A DNA stretch of 64,000 nucleotides, taken from Cryptomeria japonica. Taxonomy: Eukaryota; Streptophyta; Pinopsida; Cupressales; Cupressaceae. The stretch covers positions 43,257,017 through 43,321,016 of the forward strand of contig NC_081411.1 in the NCBI RefSeq assembly GCF_030272615.1, in the 5' to 3' direction. Position numbers and translations under genes: made by a program. Each line of letters opens with the position of its first letter. The stretch's first letter is position 1. The notes below the pieces were generated by a model that ran no database searches, had not been told where the DNA came from, and saw nothing but the letters and a program-made list of their open reading frames with translations. Shown piece after piece: positions 12,001-23,802 of the stretch.

Positions 12001-12135
12001 GCAGATGATATGAAGCTTCATCCCCTGGTTATCAGCCTATTAAACAAGCTGAGTTATGTTATTCCTACGTGGAAGATTGTGCCTACACAAGACATTTTAT
12101 CCATATCATTTAAGGACCCCGAGAAGAGGCAACGG
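12001..12135 (+). pseudogene. Monoacylglycerol-lipase-like exon fragment (captured)
   Basis: The frame reads ADDMKLHPLVISLLNKLSYV, then IPTWKIVPTQDIL, then SFKDPEKRQRV. This is the block after the lid and GXSXG region in plant monoacylglycerol lipases of the alpha/beta-hydrolase family (the K-P-HP-V...PTWKIVP block). The exon probably begins just after the AG near 12,000 and ends near the GT at 12,136, although that donor is poor. The GESMGG nucleophile exon and the later Asp/His exons are not seen, so no enzyme can be made from this. It lies on the plus strand, about 0.8 kb before the ADH exons, inside the CACTA element. The family assignment rests on recall and could be a related lysophospholipase. 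Confidence 0.7.
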
Positions 12136-12943
12136 GTGAACATCCATAATCAATAGATTGAATATCGGTAGACTTTTGGGTTTGGGTGTTTGTAGGGATT
12201 TGGGAATATGAACGGGTGTTCTGTATGATATGGAAAAATGGTTGATGAGGTAGGTCATATCTCTAATACTTTATTGATTCCTGCCATGCATGCAACTATA
12301 GCATAGGCTATGTTCTTAAACGATGATTAATTGACTGTATATCATCCAATAAAAATTTCATTTATCTTATAGATTTGTTTTCTATTAGTCATCTGGACAA
12401 ACATTTACTATTTTCCAAAACCAATGTTAGCTTATTGAAATCACAGAATGCGTGCATAATTAAAATTTACACAGATTATGAGAAGAGTATATTTATCAAC
12501 AATAAGATTTCTTTCAAAATGGAAAACCAAGTATAAGTGTGATAGAAATTAGAACTTTTAATCGTTGTGATCTTTGATCTTGTACATCCTGTGACGTAAA
12601 CTCTACTCCTTTGCATTCTTCAATAAATGTTTAGAGTATCTTATGAAAGTACAAAGCTCGATATGAATGATAGATTAGTCCAAAAGAATGGTACCTCGAA
12701 GTCTGTGGGTTGTTGCATGAGCATATTATGCTATTTTGATGTGGCATGTTGTATAATTATTGATTTGAATATATACTTGGGCATTATAACCCATAGGACT
12801 TATTCCTAAAGTGAGTTGTCAAATTTGACATTGTTCATACTATAAATTATATACATGATGATCTTAGCAAGAAAGGTGATTTATATTCCTGATAATCTTC
12901 CTGCATGTTGTTATAGAAGCTAATTTTCCTCTTAATTTTTTAG

Positions 12944-13442
12944 GGACACGTTCCAATCTTCCCACGCATCTTTGGCCATGAGGCAACAAGGTTAGCTAAT
13001 CTAACCCTACTCATATATTCTTGTTGATCATGGCCTTGTTTTCTTCTTATTGGCACTGTTACTTATTCAAATATTTCAATATATCTATTTTTGTGTTCTA
13101 ACTGTGAATGAGATTGCAGGATTATTCAAAGTGTTGGAGAAGATGTAATTGATCTACGTGAGGATGATTGTGTGCTTACCTTTTTTACCGGGGAGTGCAA
13201 GGAGTGTATGCATTCTAAATCTGACAAAAGAAACATGTCTGAAACATTAAGAATGGTAAGAAAAGGTGTCATGCGTAGTGATCAGAAAACCCATTTTTCT
13301 GTAAATGGCAAGCCTATCTCTCACTTTTGTGTAGTTTCAAGCTTTAGTGAGTACGCTGTCGTGCACTCTGGGTACATTGTTAAACTGAGCTCATATGTTC
13401 CCTTTGGAAAAATATGTGTCCTCGGCTGTGGCATTGCAACAG
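12944..13442 (+). pseudogene. ADH: Alcohol dehydrogenase fragment: two exons with intron (captured)
   Basis: Exon one (12,944-12,990, 47 bp) encodes GHVPIFPRIFGHEAT. It lies between a TTTTTAG acceptor and a GTTAGC donor. Exon two (13,120-13,442, 323 bp) starts after TTGCAG and reads RIIQSVGEDVIDLREDDCVL, later FSEYAVVHSGYIVKLSS and LGCGIATG, then a GTACAA donor. These boundaries match the plant zinc ADH gene structure as I recall it (exon breaks after FWEAK, GHEAGG and GLSTG). The catalytic-zinc residues His of GHE and Cys of GCG are kept. Of the four structural-zinc cysteines only two remain (ECKEC kept; the next two are Ser). The first exons and all of the NAD-binding and later exons are absent. 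It is a captured, non-functional fragment in the CACTA element. Confidence 0.9.
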
Positions 13443-14450
13443 GTACAAATTAATTAATCCTTTGCTTATAAGTTGATAACTATTTAATTGAAATCAATAT
13501 GCAAAATATTTGTCTCTAGAATTAAGGTTAATGGAACAGTGAATGCAAAATCCCATCAAAGGAATTGGAAAGTATGTTGTAAAGAGGTGGCTTGCTTAGA
13601 TGTGGACCTCAAACAAACAGACTAAATTCTCTTTTGAAGATAGATTAGTGTTCCTTTATAGATATCACCCCACAAATATTTTCCAGATTATGATAAATAC
13701 TTATGAGATCATAAGATCTGCCCAGTAAAATCCTGTCATTGATTAAGTATTCCATCTTTTAACAACTTATGAGGGCTTCTGTAGAAAATAGGTATAAATT
13801 AGCTAATAGCTCAATGAGATTATGTACTGGTAGAACTATTTGCTTTTTATTAGCTTAGATTGCATGCAAAAGTTTGTATCACTACTAAATGAATTTTATT
13901 GTTCAACTATGAAAATGACTTTTGTCAAGCTAAAATTTTGTCTCTTAACTTTGCTCAGGGCACCCCAAGTCACAATCTTGCATTAATCTAGCATATCACC
14001 TATATATCATCAGAAAGTCTACTCATTTCTTTGTTTTATACTAGGAGGGTCTAAGAATATCTAATCACTTAAGATTTTTTGCAATTTTCCTTTTTCTAAT
14101 TTTGCTATCATTCAGAGTAAAGTACTGAAGATAAATTTGTTTTGAAAGGATTTGCGTGTGAAGGAAACTATAGAATGGTTCAGGATTTGGATACGTGATT
14201 ATGTTTTTGTAATTTGAATACCTGTTCCAAGTTTACTTTATAATGTTGTTTGAAAAATAAACCATCACACCCTTCTACCTATGGTCTCAGACTTGATTTA
14301 GTATCAATCATGCATGCTCGCACAATCTTGCACTGTATTCTGGATTACAAAATTAAACAGTTACCCTTATGTTTATGTGGAACTATGTCAATTTGAACAA
14401 TTTTTTCAGCATTGTCCTAGACCTGTGTTGTCCCTGAGATGGCTTTACTG
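13443..14450. other. Intron-like sequence, no exon recognised
   Basis: AT-rich sequence following the ADH donor. No further ADH exon was found here. Confidence 0.4.
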
Positions 14451-14760
14451 AAATCTAAAACACTCCAATAGAATTAGATGCCGTATGTATAAGTGTAAAT
14501 ATATGAAATTATGATTCACAAATTCAATTCTTGTTTCAAATTTTCCTGCTAATATTGTTTGGCATAGTCAAATCTAAAACACTCCAAGATAATTAGATGC
14601 CATATGTTTAAGTGTAATATATGTAATTATGATTCACAAATTCAATTCTTGTTTCAATTTTTCCTTCTAATATTGTTTAGCATAGTCAAATCTAAAATAC
14701 TCCAAGAGAATTAGATCACATATGTTTAAATGTAAAAATCATATATCACATTGTCATATG
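14451..14760. repeat. Tandem repeat, about 118 bp x 2.6
   Basis: The phrase AAATCTAAAACACTCCAA recurs at 14,451, 14,570 and 14,688, with closely similar sequence between. It lies in intron-like DNA inside the CACTA element. Confidence 0.75.
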
Positions 14761-14984
14761 ATAGCGTCCACCAAAAATTTATAACTAAAACAAGAAGAAA
14801 TTGTAAATTGCAACATATTAGCTTGTAAAATATACTGTCAGCTCTGATGTGAGATTATCAAGGGACTTTTAACATTAAATCGGTTAATGGGATTTGTAGG
14901 CAGGATATTCTTCATGATACTGTGGATTTTCAAAAGACTGTGTTCCCTATTGATGTTTCTTCAAGATACAGGATATTTTGAATT

Positions 14985-15943
14985 GAATTCTAAGTAATCT
15001 GTTTGTGATACAGTTTTTGTGTTTGGCTCTTTATTTAGAATTTTATTTTTTTCACATGAAAGAGAATGTAGCAACTTGACAATGTCTTCATCAGTCCAAT
15101 TCAATTGATTCTTAACTTCTGAATAACTTAGCCTTTCTGATGCATTGAAGAGCAACAGTGCAGATGCCTGTGTATCATCACCACATAGAAATATGGTAAA
15201 TTACATAACAATGAGGTTGAAAATATGAATTCAGGTAATAGAGGAAACTTAGACTGATAAACATGATTTATTCATTTTTCAGATTTATGGTAGAGCCATT
15301 GTATGACCCACCAATTATGGTTTTCCTTTAAACAAAGAAAGCATAAGTTGAAATCAGTGCATTCGTAGAGAGCTTTTAAAAGAATCAATGTAGGCTCATC
15401 ACCAATTAACCACGACATTAACCTTGCTTTAACTTATCATATCCAGCTAATTCTGAACAAAATACTGAAATAAGGAATTAACAATATTGACTATAGTAGA
15501 AAATGACCTATAATGCCATTTTATATGAATTAAACAACACAATTGCCACTAATCGACCAAAAAAGGCAATTATCTGGTAAGTAGTAACAAGAAGCTCCAT
15601 AGGCTTAGGGTCAAGCTTCCTGTTAATATTACAAGTACCCAGAGAATATATCCATGTAAGCTTTTTATGTTTTGTCTTTCTCTGATAGAACTGCTTGAAC
15701 TCCTCTATGCATCTTACCTTTATCAAGTAGCAAAAGTCAATAAGCTAAGCTGCAGAAATAGGTACATCTAAGAGGTATGCTATATACAAAAAGGGCATAC
15801 CATTTCAGCTGGCAGATTAAGATCAAATGGTTTGTAACTTGGCCAAAACCCAGTTGTCAAAAATGTCACAGTCTAGTTTATGTCAGGATGTGTATGAGAG
15901 TTTTCATTAAGACAATCACCAAAATGCCCTTGGTTCTCCTTTA
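14985..15943 (-). pseudogene. CUL1: Cullin-1 fragment: three exons, antisense (captured)
   Basis: On the minus strand three blocks match plant CUL1, the SCF ubiquitin-ligase scaffold, in correct order. 15,943-15,801 reads KENQGHFGDCLN... then [20 protein letters not shown] and ends at a GTATGC donor. 15,717-15,574 (48 codons) reads [20 protein letters not shown] and ends ELLVTTYQ. 15,167 to about 14,985 reads [18 protein letters not shown] and [13 protein letters not shown], and ends near EFNSK. This is the cullin-homology region before the neddylation site. The N-terminal repeats and the C-terminal WHB/neddylation part are absent. The first block has an in-frame stop where Leu is expected before TVT. 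The second block is followed by ATAATT instead of a GT donor. It lies opposite to the ADH and ARF-GAP fragments. Clearly non-coding now. Confidence 0.9.
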
Positions 15944-16639
15944 CTAATGTTAATCACCAAAAAGGCAATTACATGTTTACATTAATCACGAAACTATGGC
16001 AAATGTATTAATTGAATCTTAAAACCAGTTCGAATAATGGTTATACTACCAACTACTTTAGCTAAAAGTAAAATCATAATTGCCATCAACTTGCACATAG
16101 GTCATCGGAATGTTTTGTTTGCAGCTATATCTAAAACAGGCAAGCAGATTGAAAGGTAAGGTCTGTACCAATCAACTGAAACAAAATATTATATGAATGA
16201 TTAATCTTAATTCTCCAAATAAGTTGCCTATCGCCATTGTCATAAGGGTTCTTACATGAGTGCATCAAGCCAGAGGCTGGTTTGTGTTAAAGTTGGATAG
16301 AAAGATAGTGAAAAGAGATTAGAGACAGGTTTTTCACTGCATCCTGACATTCTGTTAAACATATCTCATAAATACAAATTTGAATTCGAAGGATGCTCAA
16401 GATCAAAATCTTTTTGTAGACAAAATATTCTGCCCACCCCTATTTCCCGTAGTTTGTCAACATCTTCAAGGCTCTAGGCCACCATAGTTCAGAGGACATC
16501 AGCCATTATTTAAAAGCCAGTAATATTTATTCCGTATACATAGTAAATGTAGTGCTCAAACAAAAAATATTAAATAAATTTAAAATTATAGTAATGTCAA
16601 GAAAAGACTTAGTTCAGCCTTACCTGGAGCCATGAGCCC
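15944..16639. other. Element interior, one exon-like island
   Basis: A short plus-strand island near 16,126-16,156 sits between a TTTGCAG acceptor and a GTAAGG donor, but is too short (about 31 bases) to identify. The rest looks like intron. Confidence 0.3.
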
Positions 16640-16978
16640 ACAATCAGGTCAGGAAGAACAAAGTTGTAATTTATTCTCAGTTCATGTCTGTATGTGAACA
16701 CTGAAAAATCAAATGGAAGACCAACTTAGGCATCAAATTATGAAATGACTCTCATCTAGCTTGTATGTGATAATAATATATTCAATTGATTTGCTAACGG
16801 TATCAATCAGGTCAGGAAGATCAAAGTTGAAATTTATTCTCAGTTCATGTCTGTATCAGTTTGTGAACACGAAAAATCAAATGGAAAACCAACTTAGACA
16901 GGCATCAAATTATGAAATGACTCTCATCTAGCTTGTATGTGATACTAATATATTCAATTGATTTGCTAATGGTATCAA
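16640..16978. repeat. Tandem duplication, about 165-170 bp x 2
   Basis: The block beginning AATCAGGTCAGGAAGA and ending TTGATTTGCTAA is present twice in direct succession, with small insertions (CAGT, ACAG) in the second copy. Confidence 0.8.
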
Positions 16979-17621
16979 TGACACTTTACAGTGTTATTTA
17001 CAAAAAGCATTTATTCAAAATGTGAACAATATGAACTATGAACATGATATAGACAATCAAAACTAATGAATAGGTAGTGCGAAATAATGGATATCATGAT
17101 TTTCATTCTCTAAATATGAACAATATGGCTTCAAAGTTGTCATCACTTTCATCCAGTTTATTTGTTTTAGCATTTACACCAAATGAGGCCTGTTTTTAAG
17201 ATTGTCCATCAAGTAACTTCCAAAAAAATAGCATAGTAAAATGCTGTAAATGACTCACTTACTTACAAATAATAGAAATTCCAACTTTCTAATCCAAATA
17301 TGTTTTAGTATAGATGTCATGTTCTCAAATTTTTTGTTGTTTGCTTGCTTTTTTTTTGATCTCGCTGCTCATCTCTTGCCACTTTTATTTAATCTTTATT
17401 ATATGTGTTGTCTAGCATCTGACTTTTTGATAATGCCATTAGAAATTCTGAAAATTCTATCTGATTATTTTGATCAGGTATTGGCATATGCTCAATAGTC
17501 AATAGATAGGACAAATTATGAGCAAGCAACTCTTGTAGAGCGAATGCAGGAATTTAAGAGGCAAATAGATCATGAAAGTTGATGTTTTTTTAGTGATGCA
17601 GATAATTCTCCAATAGGGCAC

Positions 17622-18308
17622 TGTTAATTTAAACCCTAGGTATGATAACCAGATTTATCTTATTTAATTATGCCCTGGTTTGTATTAGATTTGCAATAGT
17701 TTAGTGAACCAACATGCATTAAATTGTGCCCTAGATTGTAATCAGATTTGCAGAACTTAGTAAGACAACATAAATCAGAAATATAATAGAAGACAAACAA
17801 GCATACCCTGGGAAAACCTCCAAGGAGGAAAAACCGAGCATGAAAGACCCACAGGTCAGATTATATATTCTCCTCTAAATAACAGTACAATACTTAGCTC
17901 AAATTTGATCTCCACATATCAGATCTGTCCTTGTATGTTTCAATGACTTGCCTCAAGATATGTTATGTCTCCTTGGACAATATTACACCAAACTGAATAA
18001 TTCGCCCTCTTCCTTAGGTTCGCACAACAGAGCTAATTTGCATTCTGATTTTAATTGAACTTGATGATCTTGACTTGCAAAATGACCTTTACTTATATGC
18101 CTCTTTACTTTATTAAAGTCGGCCCTCCTTGTAAGTCGGCCTTCCTGATATTTGAGGCGCTAATGTTATTTTGGCACTAATATTTAATTGTGGTGTGTTT
18201 TAGCGTGGTGTTTAGGATAAGGTCACGTTAGGGTAGGACCTGATCCTAAAGGGGTTCGGATGTTGCCTTAAGGCAATCCGAACCCCTATACCCTAGTTAC
18301 AATCAACA
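17622..18308 (-). repeat. 3' LTR of the young Copia
   Basis: 687 bp, starting TGTTAATTTAAACCC and ending CAATCAACA. It contains the GGGGTTCGGATG...CATCCGAACCCC type inverted words near its end. Confidence 0.9.
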
Positions 18309-18349
18309 CTCCCTCTTAACTAGGGAGGAGGAGAATACATGATCTGAAC

Positions 18350-18560
18350 CTTTTACGTTCCATCTAGCACACAAGCATAGAATGGATCTAGCACACAAGC
18401 ATAGAATTACATCTTCCACCTAGCACACAAGCATAGGATGGTTCTAGCACACAAGCATAGAAAGTGTAATACACCAGTGGGTCTTTACATTATTACAACT
18501 ATCCATCTAGCACACAAGCATAGATTGGATGAAATTCATTCTTGCACACAAGCAAAGAAT
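18350..18560. repeat. Minisatellite in the Copia 3' untranslated part
   Basis: Six or seven imperfect copies of TCTAGCACACAAGCATAGAA (about 24-28 bp apart, with one longer gap) lie between the RNase H end and the 3' LTR. Confidence 0.85.
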
Positions 18561-21500
18561 GATTCAAAGTGCTACCAATAGTCACTGAGATTGAAGCTCC
18601 CTCTCAATCAGGGTTCCGTTTTCCATGACACCGAGTCTATCTTTGAAGTACTCGAACTTCACTCTGGATAAGGGTTTGGTGAGGATGTCAGCAATCTGTT
18701 CATCTGTGCTAATGTACTTTAGGTGAATGGCGCCTCTCTGCACCATATCCTGAATGTAATGATAGTGTGTTTCCACATGTTTGGACCGATCATGAAATAC
18801 AGGATTTACAGAAATCATTATATAGCTTTGATTATCACAATGAATGGTGGTAGGATCATTGACTTGACCAAATAATCCAACAAGAAGCTTACGGAGCCAC
18901 ACTGCTTCTCTGGATGCAACAGATGCGGCAACGTACTCAGCTTCTGCAGTGCTTAATGCTACCGAAGATTGCTTCCTGCATGCCCAAGAGATTACTGTGA
19001 AGCCCAAGTTGAAGCAGATGCCTGAAGTGCTTTTCTTGTCCTTGACACTTCCTGCCCAATCTGAATCCGAGTAGCCTTTCAGGAGGATTGGGGTATTAAG
19101 TGTATACTTCAGCCCATAACCAATCGTGCCACGTAGATATCTTAGAATGTGCTTGGTAGCAACTAGGTGAACATGTTTTGGTGAGCTCATGAACTGACTG
19201 AGAGCATTCACAGCATAATAGATGTCTGGCCTAGTATTGACTAGGTACATCAGGGAGCCAATCAATTGTCTGTACTCAGAAGGATCTGCAAAATCTGAGT
19301 TAGCTGCAGAAACACTTAACTTCTTTAAGTTAGATTCCATAGGAGTACGCATAGGTTTACAATCTATCATTCTAAATCTTTTCAAAATATCAATAGTGTA
19401 TTTTCCCTGACTTAGAAAGATTTCATTAGCTCTTTGCCATATTTCTAACCCTAGGAAGTAGTGCATTAGCCCTAAATATTTCATTTCAAATTCCGAGGCT
19501 AATTCCTTTTTACATCTTATGATTAATTTATTTTCACCCGTGAGAAATAAATCATCTACATACAAAACTAAAATAAGCATCTCATTATTATAAATTTTCA
19601 AGTAAATGTTAGCATCAGCATCATTCTTGGAAAACCCTAAACTTAGTAAGTACTTATCAATTCTTTCATACCAAGTGCGAGGAGCCTGTTTGAGCCCATA
19701 TAAGGCTTTCTTCAACCTGCAAACATGAGAATCTCTTTTATGGATTACATAACCTTCTGGTTGCTCAATATAGACTTCCTCCTCAATGACTCCATTGAGG
19801 AAGGCTGTCTTAACATCCATTTGATGTAGCTCCCAACCTTTGGCTGCAGCAATAGCTATTATAGACCTAATAGAGGTATATCTAGCAACAGGGGCAAAGG
19901 TTTCTTCATAATCTATTCCTTCCTTTTGAGAAAAGTCACGAGCTACAAACCTAGCTTTATATTTTTCAATACTACCATCAGCATTATGTTTAATTTTAAA
20001 CAACCATTTAGAGGAAACGACAGACTTACCTTTGGGTCTGGGAACAATGTCCCAGACATCATTCTTGATGATAGATCCATACTCTTCATCCATGGCTAAT
20101 TTCCAAGCATGATGGGACATAGCTTCATCGATATTGTGGTGTTCAGACTCAATTATATTGCACATCACAGAAATGTAGTTGGCGTGATTTTGGACACTCT
20201 TGCTGTTTCTGAAGGTTCCTTTGGGAGCAGCAAACCCTTCAGCATCTTGAATTGTATTTCTAACCTAGAGTGGTCTCTTCTTGCAGACCACAATATCTTG
20301 AGGTATATCGGTAGATTGCATGGGTTCTGATGAGTCATTCTGAACTTCCTGATCTGGGAGATCAGTAGACTCTTCCTGTGACTCAGGGTTAACATCAACA
20401 ATTGAATCTTGTTTTTCCATCATCATATCATCATTGTTGATTAATGAACCTTTAGATCTTTTGAAAGCAATATCTTCTTCAAAAGTTACATCTCTACTTA
20501 CCTCAACATACTTTTGACCTGAAATGTAGATCCTGAAAGCTTTGGAAGATTCGCTGTATCCTACTAGGATGCATTTCTTTCCAGATGGATCTAGCTTGGT
20601 TCGTTTTTCTTTAGGCACATGAACATACACAGGGTTTCCAAATATCCTTAGGTGACTGATGTCAGGTTTGATTCCTGAAAATGCTTCTTCAGGTGTTACA
20701 TTCTTTAGGACTTGATGAGGACATTTATTTTGAATATAAACTGCGGTTTTGGATGCTTCTGCCCATAGAAAAGGTTGCAAGTCTTGATCATGAATCATGG
20801 CTCTTGCAGCTTCAACAATGGTCCTGTTCTTTCTTTCAGCAACTCCATTTTGCTGAGGGTTGTAGGGAACACAGAACTCCCTCTTAATTCCTGCTTTAAC
20901 ACAAAAGTCATAGAAGCTACCTGAGGTGTATTCACCTCCATTGTTAGACCTCAAACATTTAATTTGATTTCCTGTAGTATTTTCAACTAAGGCTTTGAAT
21001 TCTTTAAATTTGTTTAGGACTTCTTCAGACTCTTTAGATTTAAGAAAATAGATCCATGTTTTCCTAGAGAAATCATCTATGAAGATAACATAATATAAGA
21101 ACCCGCTAGGAGATGCTACTGACATGGGACCACATAAATCTGAATGAATAAGCTCTAACCTTTCTTTAGCCCTACTATCGCTTTTTTGAAAGGGATTCTT
21201 TACATTCTTACCCATTGCACAACCTTTACAAGCATCATCATGAGATAAACTGAGATTAGGCATACCTTTGACCATTTTACCGAGAGTGGGAAGAGCTTGA
21301 AAGTGAAGATGATCCAATCTTCTATGCCATAGCTTGCATGATTCAGGGGTCTCATGAATGAGAGCTTGAATTGGATTGGCTGCAAGCTTATATAAACTAT
21401 CACATTTATTTCCAATAATACGAGCAGATTTGAAGTTAGATTTCTTAGACCAAGCGAGTACTTTCCCTTTAGAAAATGCTATTTGCAAACCCTTATCTTC

Positions 21501-22689
21501 TAAAGCCGAAATAGAAATAAGATTTTTTTTAATACCAGGTACAAATAGAATATCACAGAGTTGCAAGGAAATACCAGAATCTAGTTTTAGAGAGGTAGTA
21601 CTAGAACCTTTTATCGAGTATCGAGCATCATCACCGATTACAACATGAAGATTGGTGTCTTTTTCAATCAGATCTGAGAGATGCTCACGAAATCCTAAGA
21701 TGTGTTTGGAGGCACCACTGTCAAGTATCCACGAATTGCTATCTGTAGGAACATTGTTGGAAAGAGCAGAGATAAGAAGGTAGTCTTCACTTTGTTCGGC
21801 AACCTCATTTAAGTTAGCTTCCCTTTCCTTTGGGTCATTTTGACAGTCTCTGGCATAGTGACCATACTTATCACATCTGAAGCAACGGATGTGAGAGGAA
21901 TCTCTTGACTTTTTCCTTGGATCATAGGAGGAGGATCTAAAATCTTTGCTTCTCTTTTCTTTCTTCCAATGACCACCTTTCCTAGATTTAGATAAGAGAA
22001 CATGATTATCTTTGAGAGAGTTTTTGAGTTTTCCTCTTACCTCAATTTGAGATTCCTCTTCGATGCAATAAGATTGAAGATGCTCAAAGTTGGGACGATC
22101 AGCTCTTCCACCAATGCTACGAATGAATGGTTCCCATTCATCTGGTAGACCATTTAATGCAATCATAACAAGGTCTTTATCTGAGATTTGGCAATCAAGA
22201 GTGCTTAGCTTGTCCTTTAGTTCATTGATCTTCATGAAGTAGGCTATGATTGAGTCTTCTTCTTTCATTTTCATGTGTAGAAGTTGCTGTCTTAGGGCAA
22301 GAGCCCTGTTGAGATTGTTGACATCATAGATCCCTTCCAAGTGTTTGATCATTTCTCTGGCAGATGTAAACTTTGATATGACAGTGACAAGATGATTCTT
22401 GACGGACTCAATTATGATCCTTCTAGCCTTGAGGGAATCTTTCTTGAACAGTTCCAGCTCTTCAGCATCTTCTGGAGGAGACAGCCTTTCTTCTTCTACA
22501 AATTTCAGTAGGTCATTTTCTTCAAGGATCAACAGAATACGAACTTTCCAAGCAGCAAAGTCAATGGCTCCCTCAAGTCTATCTTCAGCCTTTAAACCTG
22601 ACATCTTTAATCTGAACACAAACAACAGCTATATGCAACAATTGATCTGCTAAAATCAGAAGTTAGTAACACCTAGAGCTCTGATACCA

Positions 22690-23359
22690 TGTTAATTTAA
22701 ACCCTAGGTATGATAACCAGATATATCTTATTTAATTATGCCCTGGTTTGTATTAGATTTGCAGTAGTTTAGTGAACCAACATGCATTAAATTGTGCCCT
22801 AGATTGTAATCAGATTTGCAGAACTTAGTAAGACAACATAAATCAGAAATATAATAGAAGATAAACAAGCATACCTTGGGATAACCTCCAAGGAGGAAAA
22901 ACCCAGCATGAAAGACCCACAAGTCAGATTATATATTCTCCTCTAAATAACAGTACAATACTTAGCTCGAATCTGATCTCCACATATTAGATCTGTCCTT
23001 GTATGTTTCAATGACTTGCCTCAAGATATGTTATGTCCCCTTGGACAATATTACACCAAACTGAATAATTCGCCCTCTTCCTTAGGTTCGCACAGCAGAG
23101 CTAATTTGCATTCTGATTTTAATTGAACTTGATGATCTTGACTTGCAAAATGACCTTTACTTATATGCCTCTTTACTTTATTAAAGTCGGCCCTCCTTGT
23201 AAGTCGGCCTCCTTGATATTTGAGGCGCTAATATTTAATTGTGGTGTGTTTTAGCGTGGTGTTTAGGATAGGGTCACGTTAGGGTAGGACCCGGTCCTAA
23301 AGGGGTTCGGATGTTGCCTTAAGGCAATCCGAACCCCTATACCCTAGTTACAATCAACA
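22690..23359 (-). repeat. 5' LTR of the young Copia
   Basis: 670 bp, about 97% identical to the other copy by eye. The primer binding site lies immediately inside it. Confidence 0.9.
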
Positions 23360-23802
23360 GGCACAATATACAAGCTGTTGGAAGAAGCTCACACAAGATG
23401 ATTGAAGCTGCAATGCAATCAACTGCAAAGGGTAAGGTAATTTGTTATCATGTTTTTATTTTCATCTTATTTCTTGCCCTCCGTTTGATTTAATTATTTT
23501 CAGGAGCTTCTAGCATTTTTCTATTGTAGGTCATAATAAAATATCTTGAATCTGTGACCTAGAATAGACTAAGAGCACTATTACAACATAACTGAGTGTT
23601 GTCAGCTAGGATATTTTTTAAATTAATTTTGAAACTGACTTTAATTAGTTTTTGCCATGTATTTCAGATCCAAACAATTAGGCAAGCTTACCTTTCCAAG
23701 TATTCTTCAAATTTAAGGGGTGACTGGAAGAGAAGATTATTTGTTCTTGATAGCCGTGGAATGTTGTATTATTACTGCAAACAAGACTAGAGCAAGCAAA
23801 TG

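Larger units (their letters stand above)
17622..23359 (-). mobile_element. Copia (Ty1) retrotransposon, near whole, young
   Basis: The element is 5,738 bp and is flanked by a perfect 5-bp target duplication GGCAC (17,617-17,621 and 23,360-23,364). LTRs are 17,622-18,308 and 22,690-23,359. The primer binding site TGGTATCAGAGC (minus strand) is at 22,678-22,689, and a purine tract adjoins the other LTR near 18,310-18,330. Minus-strand parts in order are gag with a CCHC knuckle (CFRCDKYGH), aspartic protease (DSGAS), integrase, reverse transcriptase (YVDD) and RNase H, spread over about 22,625-18,582 in long open frames. It looks nearly whole, with about one or a few breaks. The LTRs differ at roughly 18 bases plus one small indel in 670 (eye count), so it is the youngest dated insertion here. 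Confidence 0.95.
17478..23802 (+). pseudogene. ACAP-type ARF-GAP (AGD3/VAN3-like) exons, split by a Copia insertion
   Basis: The first exon starts after TTTGATCAG at 17,478 and reads VLAYAQ, then DRTNYEQATLVERMQEFKRQ. It is interrupted at 17,622 and resumes at 23,365 with NIQAVGRSSHKMIEAAMQST to a GTAATT donor at 23,437. The next exon, 23,668-23,802, reads IQTIRQAYLSKYSSNLRGDW and FVLDSRGMLYYY, the start of the PH domain, with donor GTAAGA. These match the BAR end and PH start of plant AGD1-4/VAN3 ARF GTPase-activating proteins, which act in vesicle trafficking. In-frame stops are present after VLAYAQ, after the DHES codons and after the PH-start block. The ARF-GAP zinc finger and ankyrin repeats are absent. 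Captured and then disrupted by the Copia. Confidence 0.85.

Noticed and set aside
12944-13442. Functional ADH gene
   Set aside because: The first exons, the NAD-binding domain and later exons are missing nearby, and two zinc ligands are lost.
16126-16156. Exon between TTTGCAG and GTAAGG
   Set aside because: Only about 31 bases, and no frame matches a family. The splice-like words may be chance.
18350-18560. CRISPR-like array
   Set aside because: Regular short repeats, but the spacers are only a few bases and vary irregularly. The array is a minisatellite inside a plant retrotransposon.
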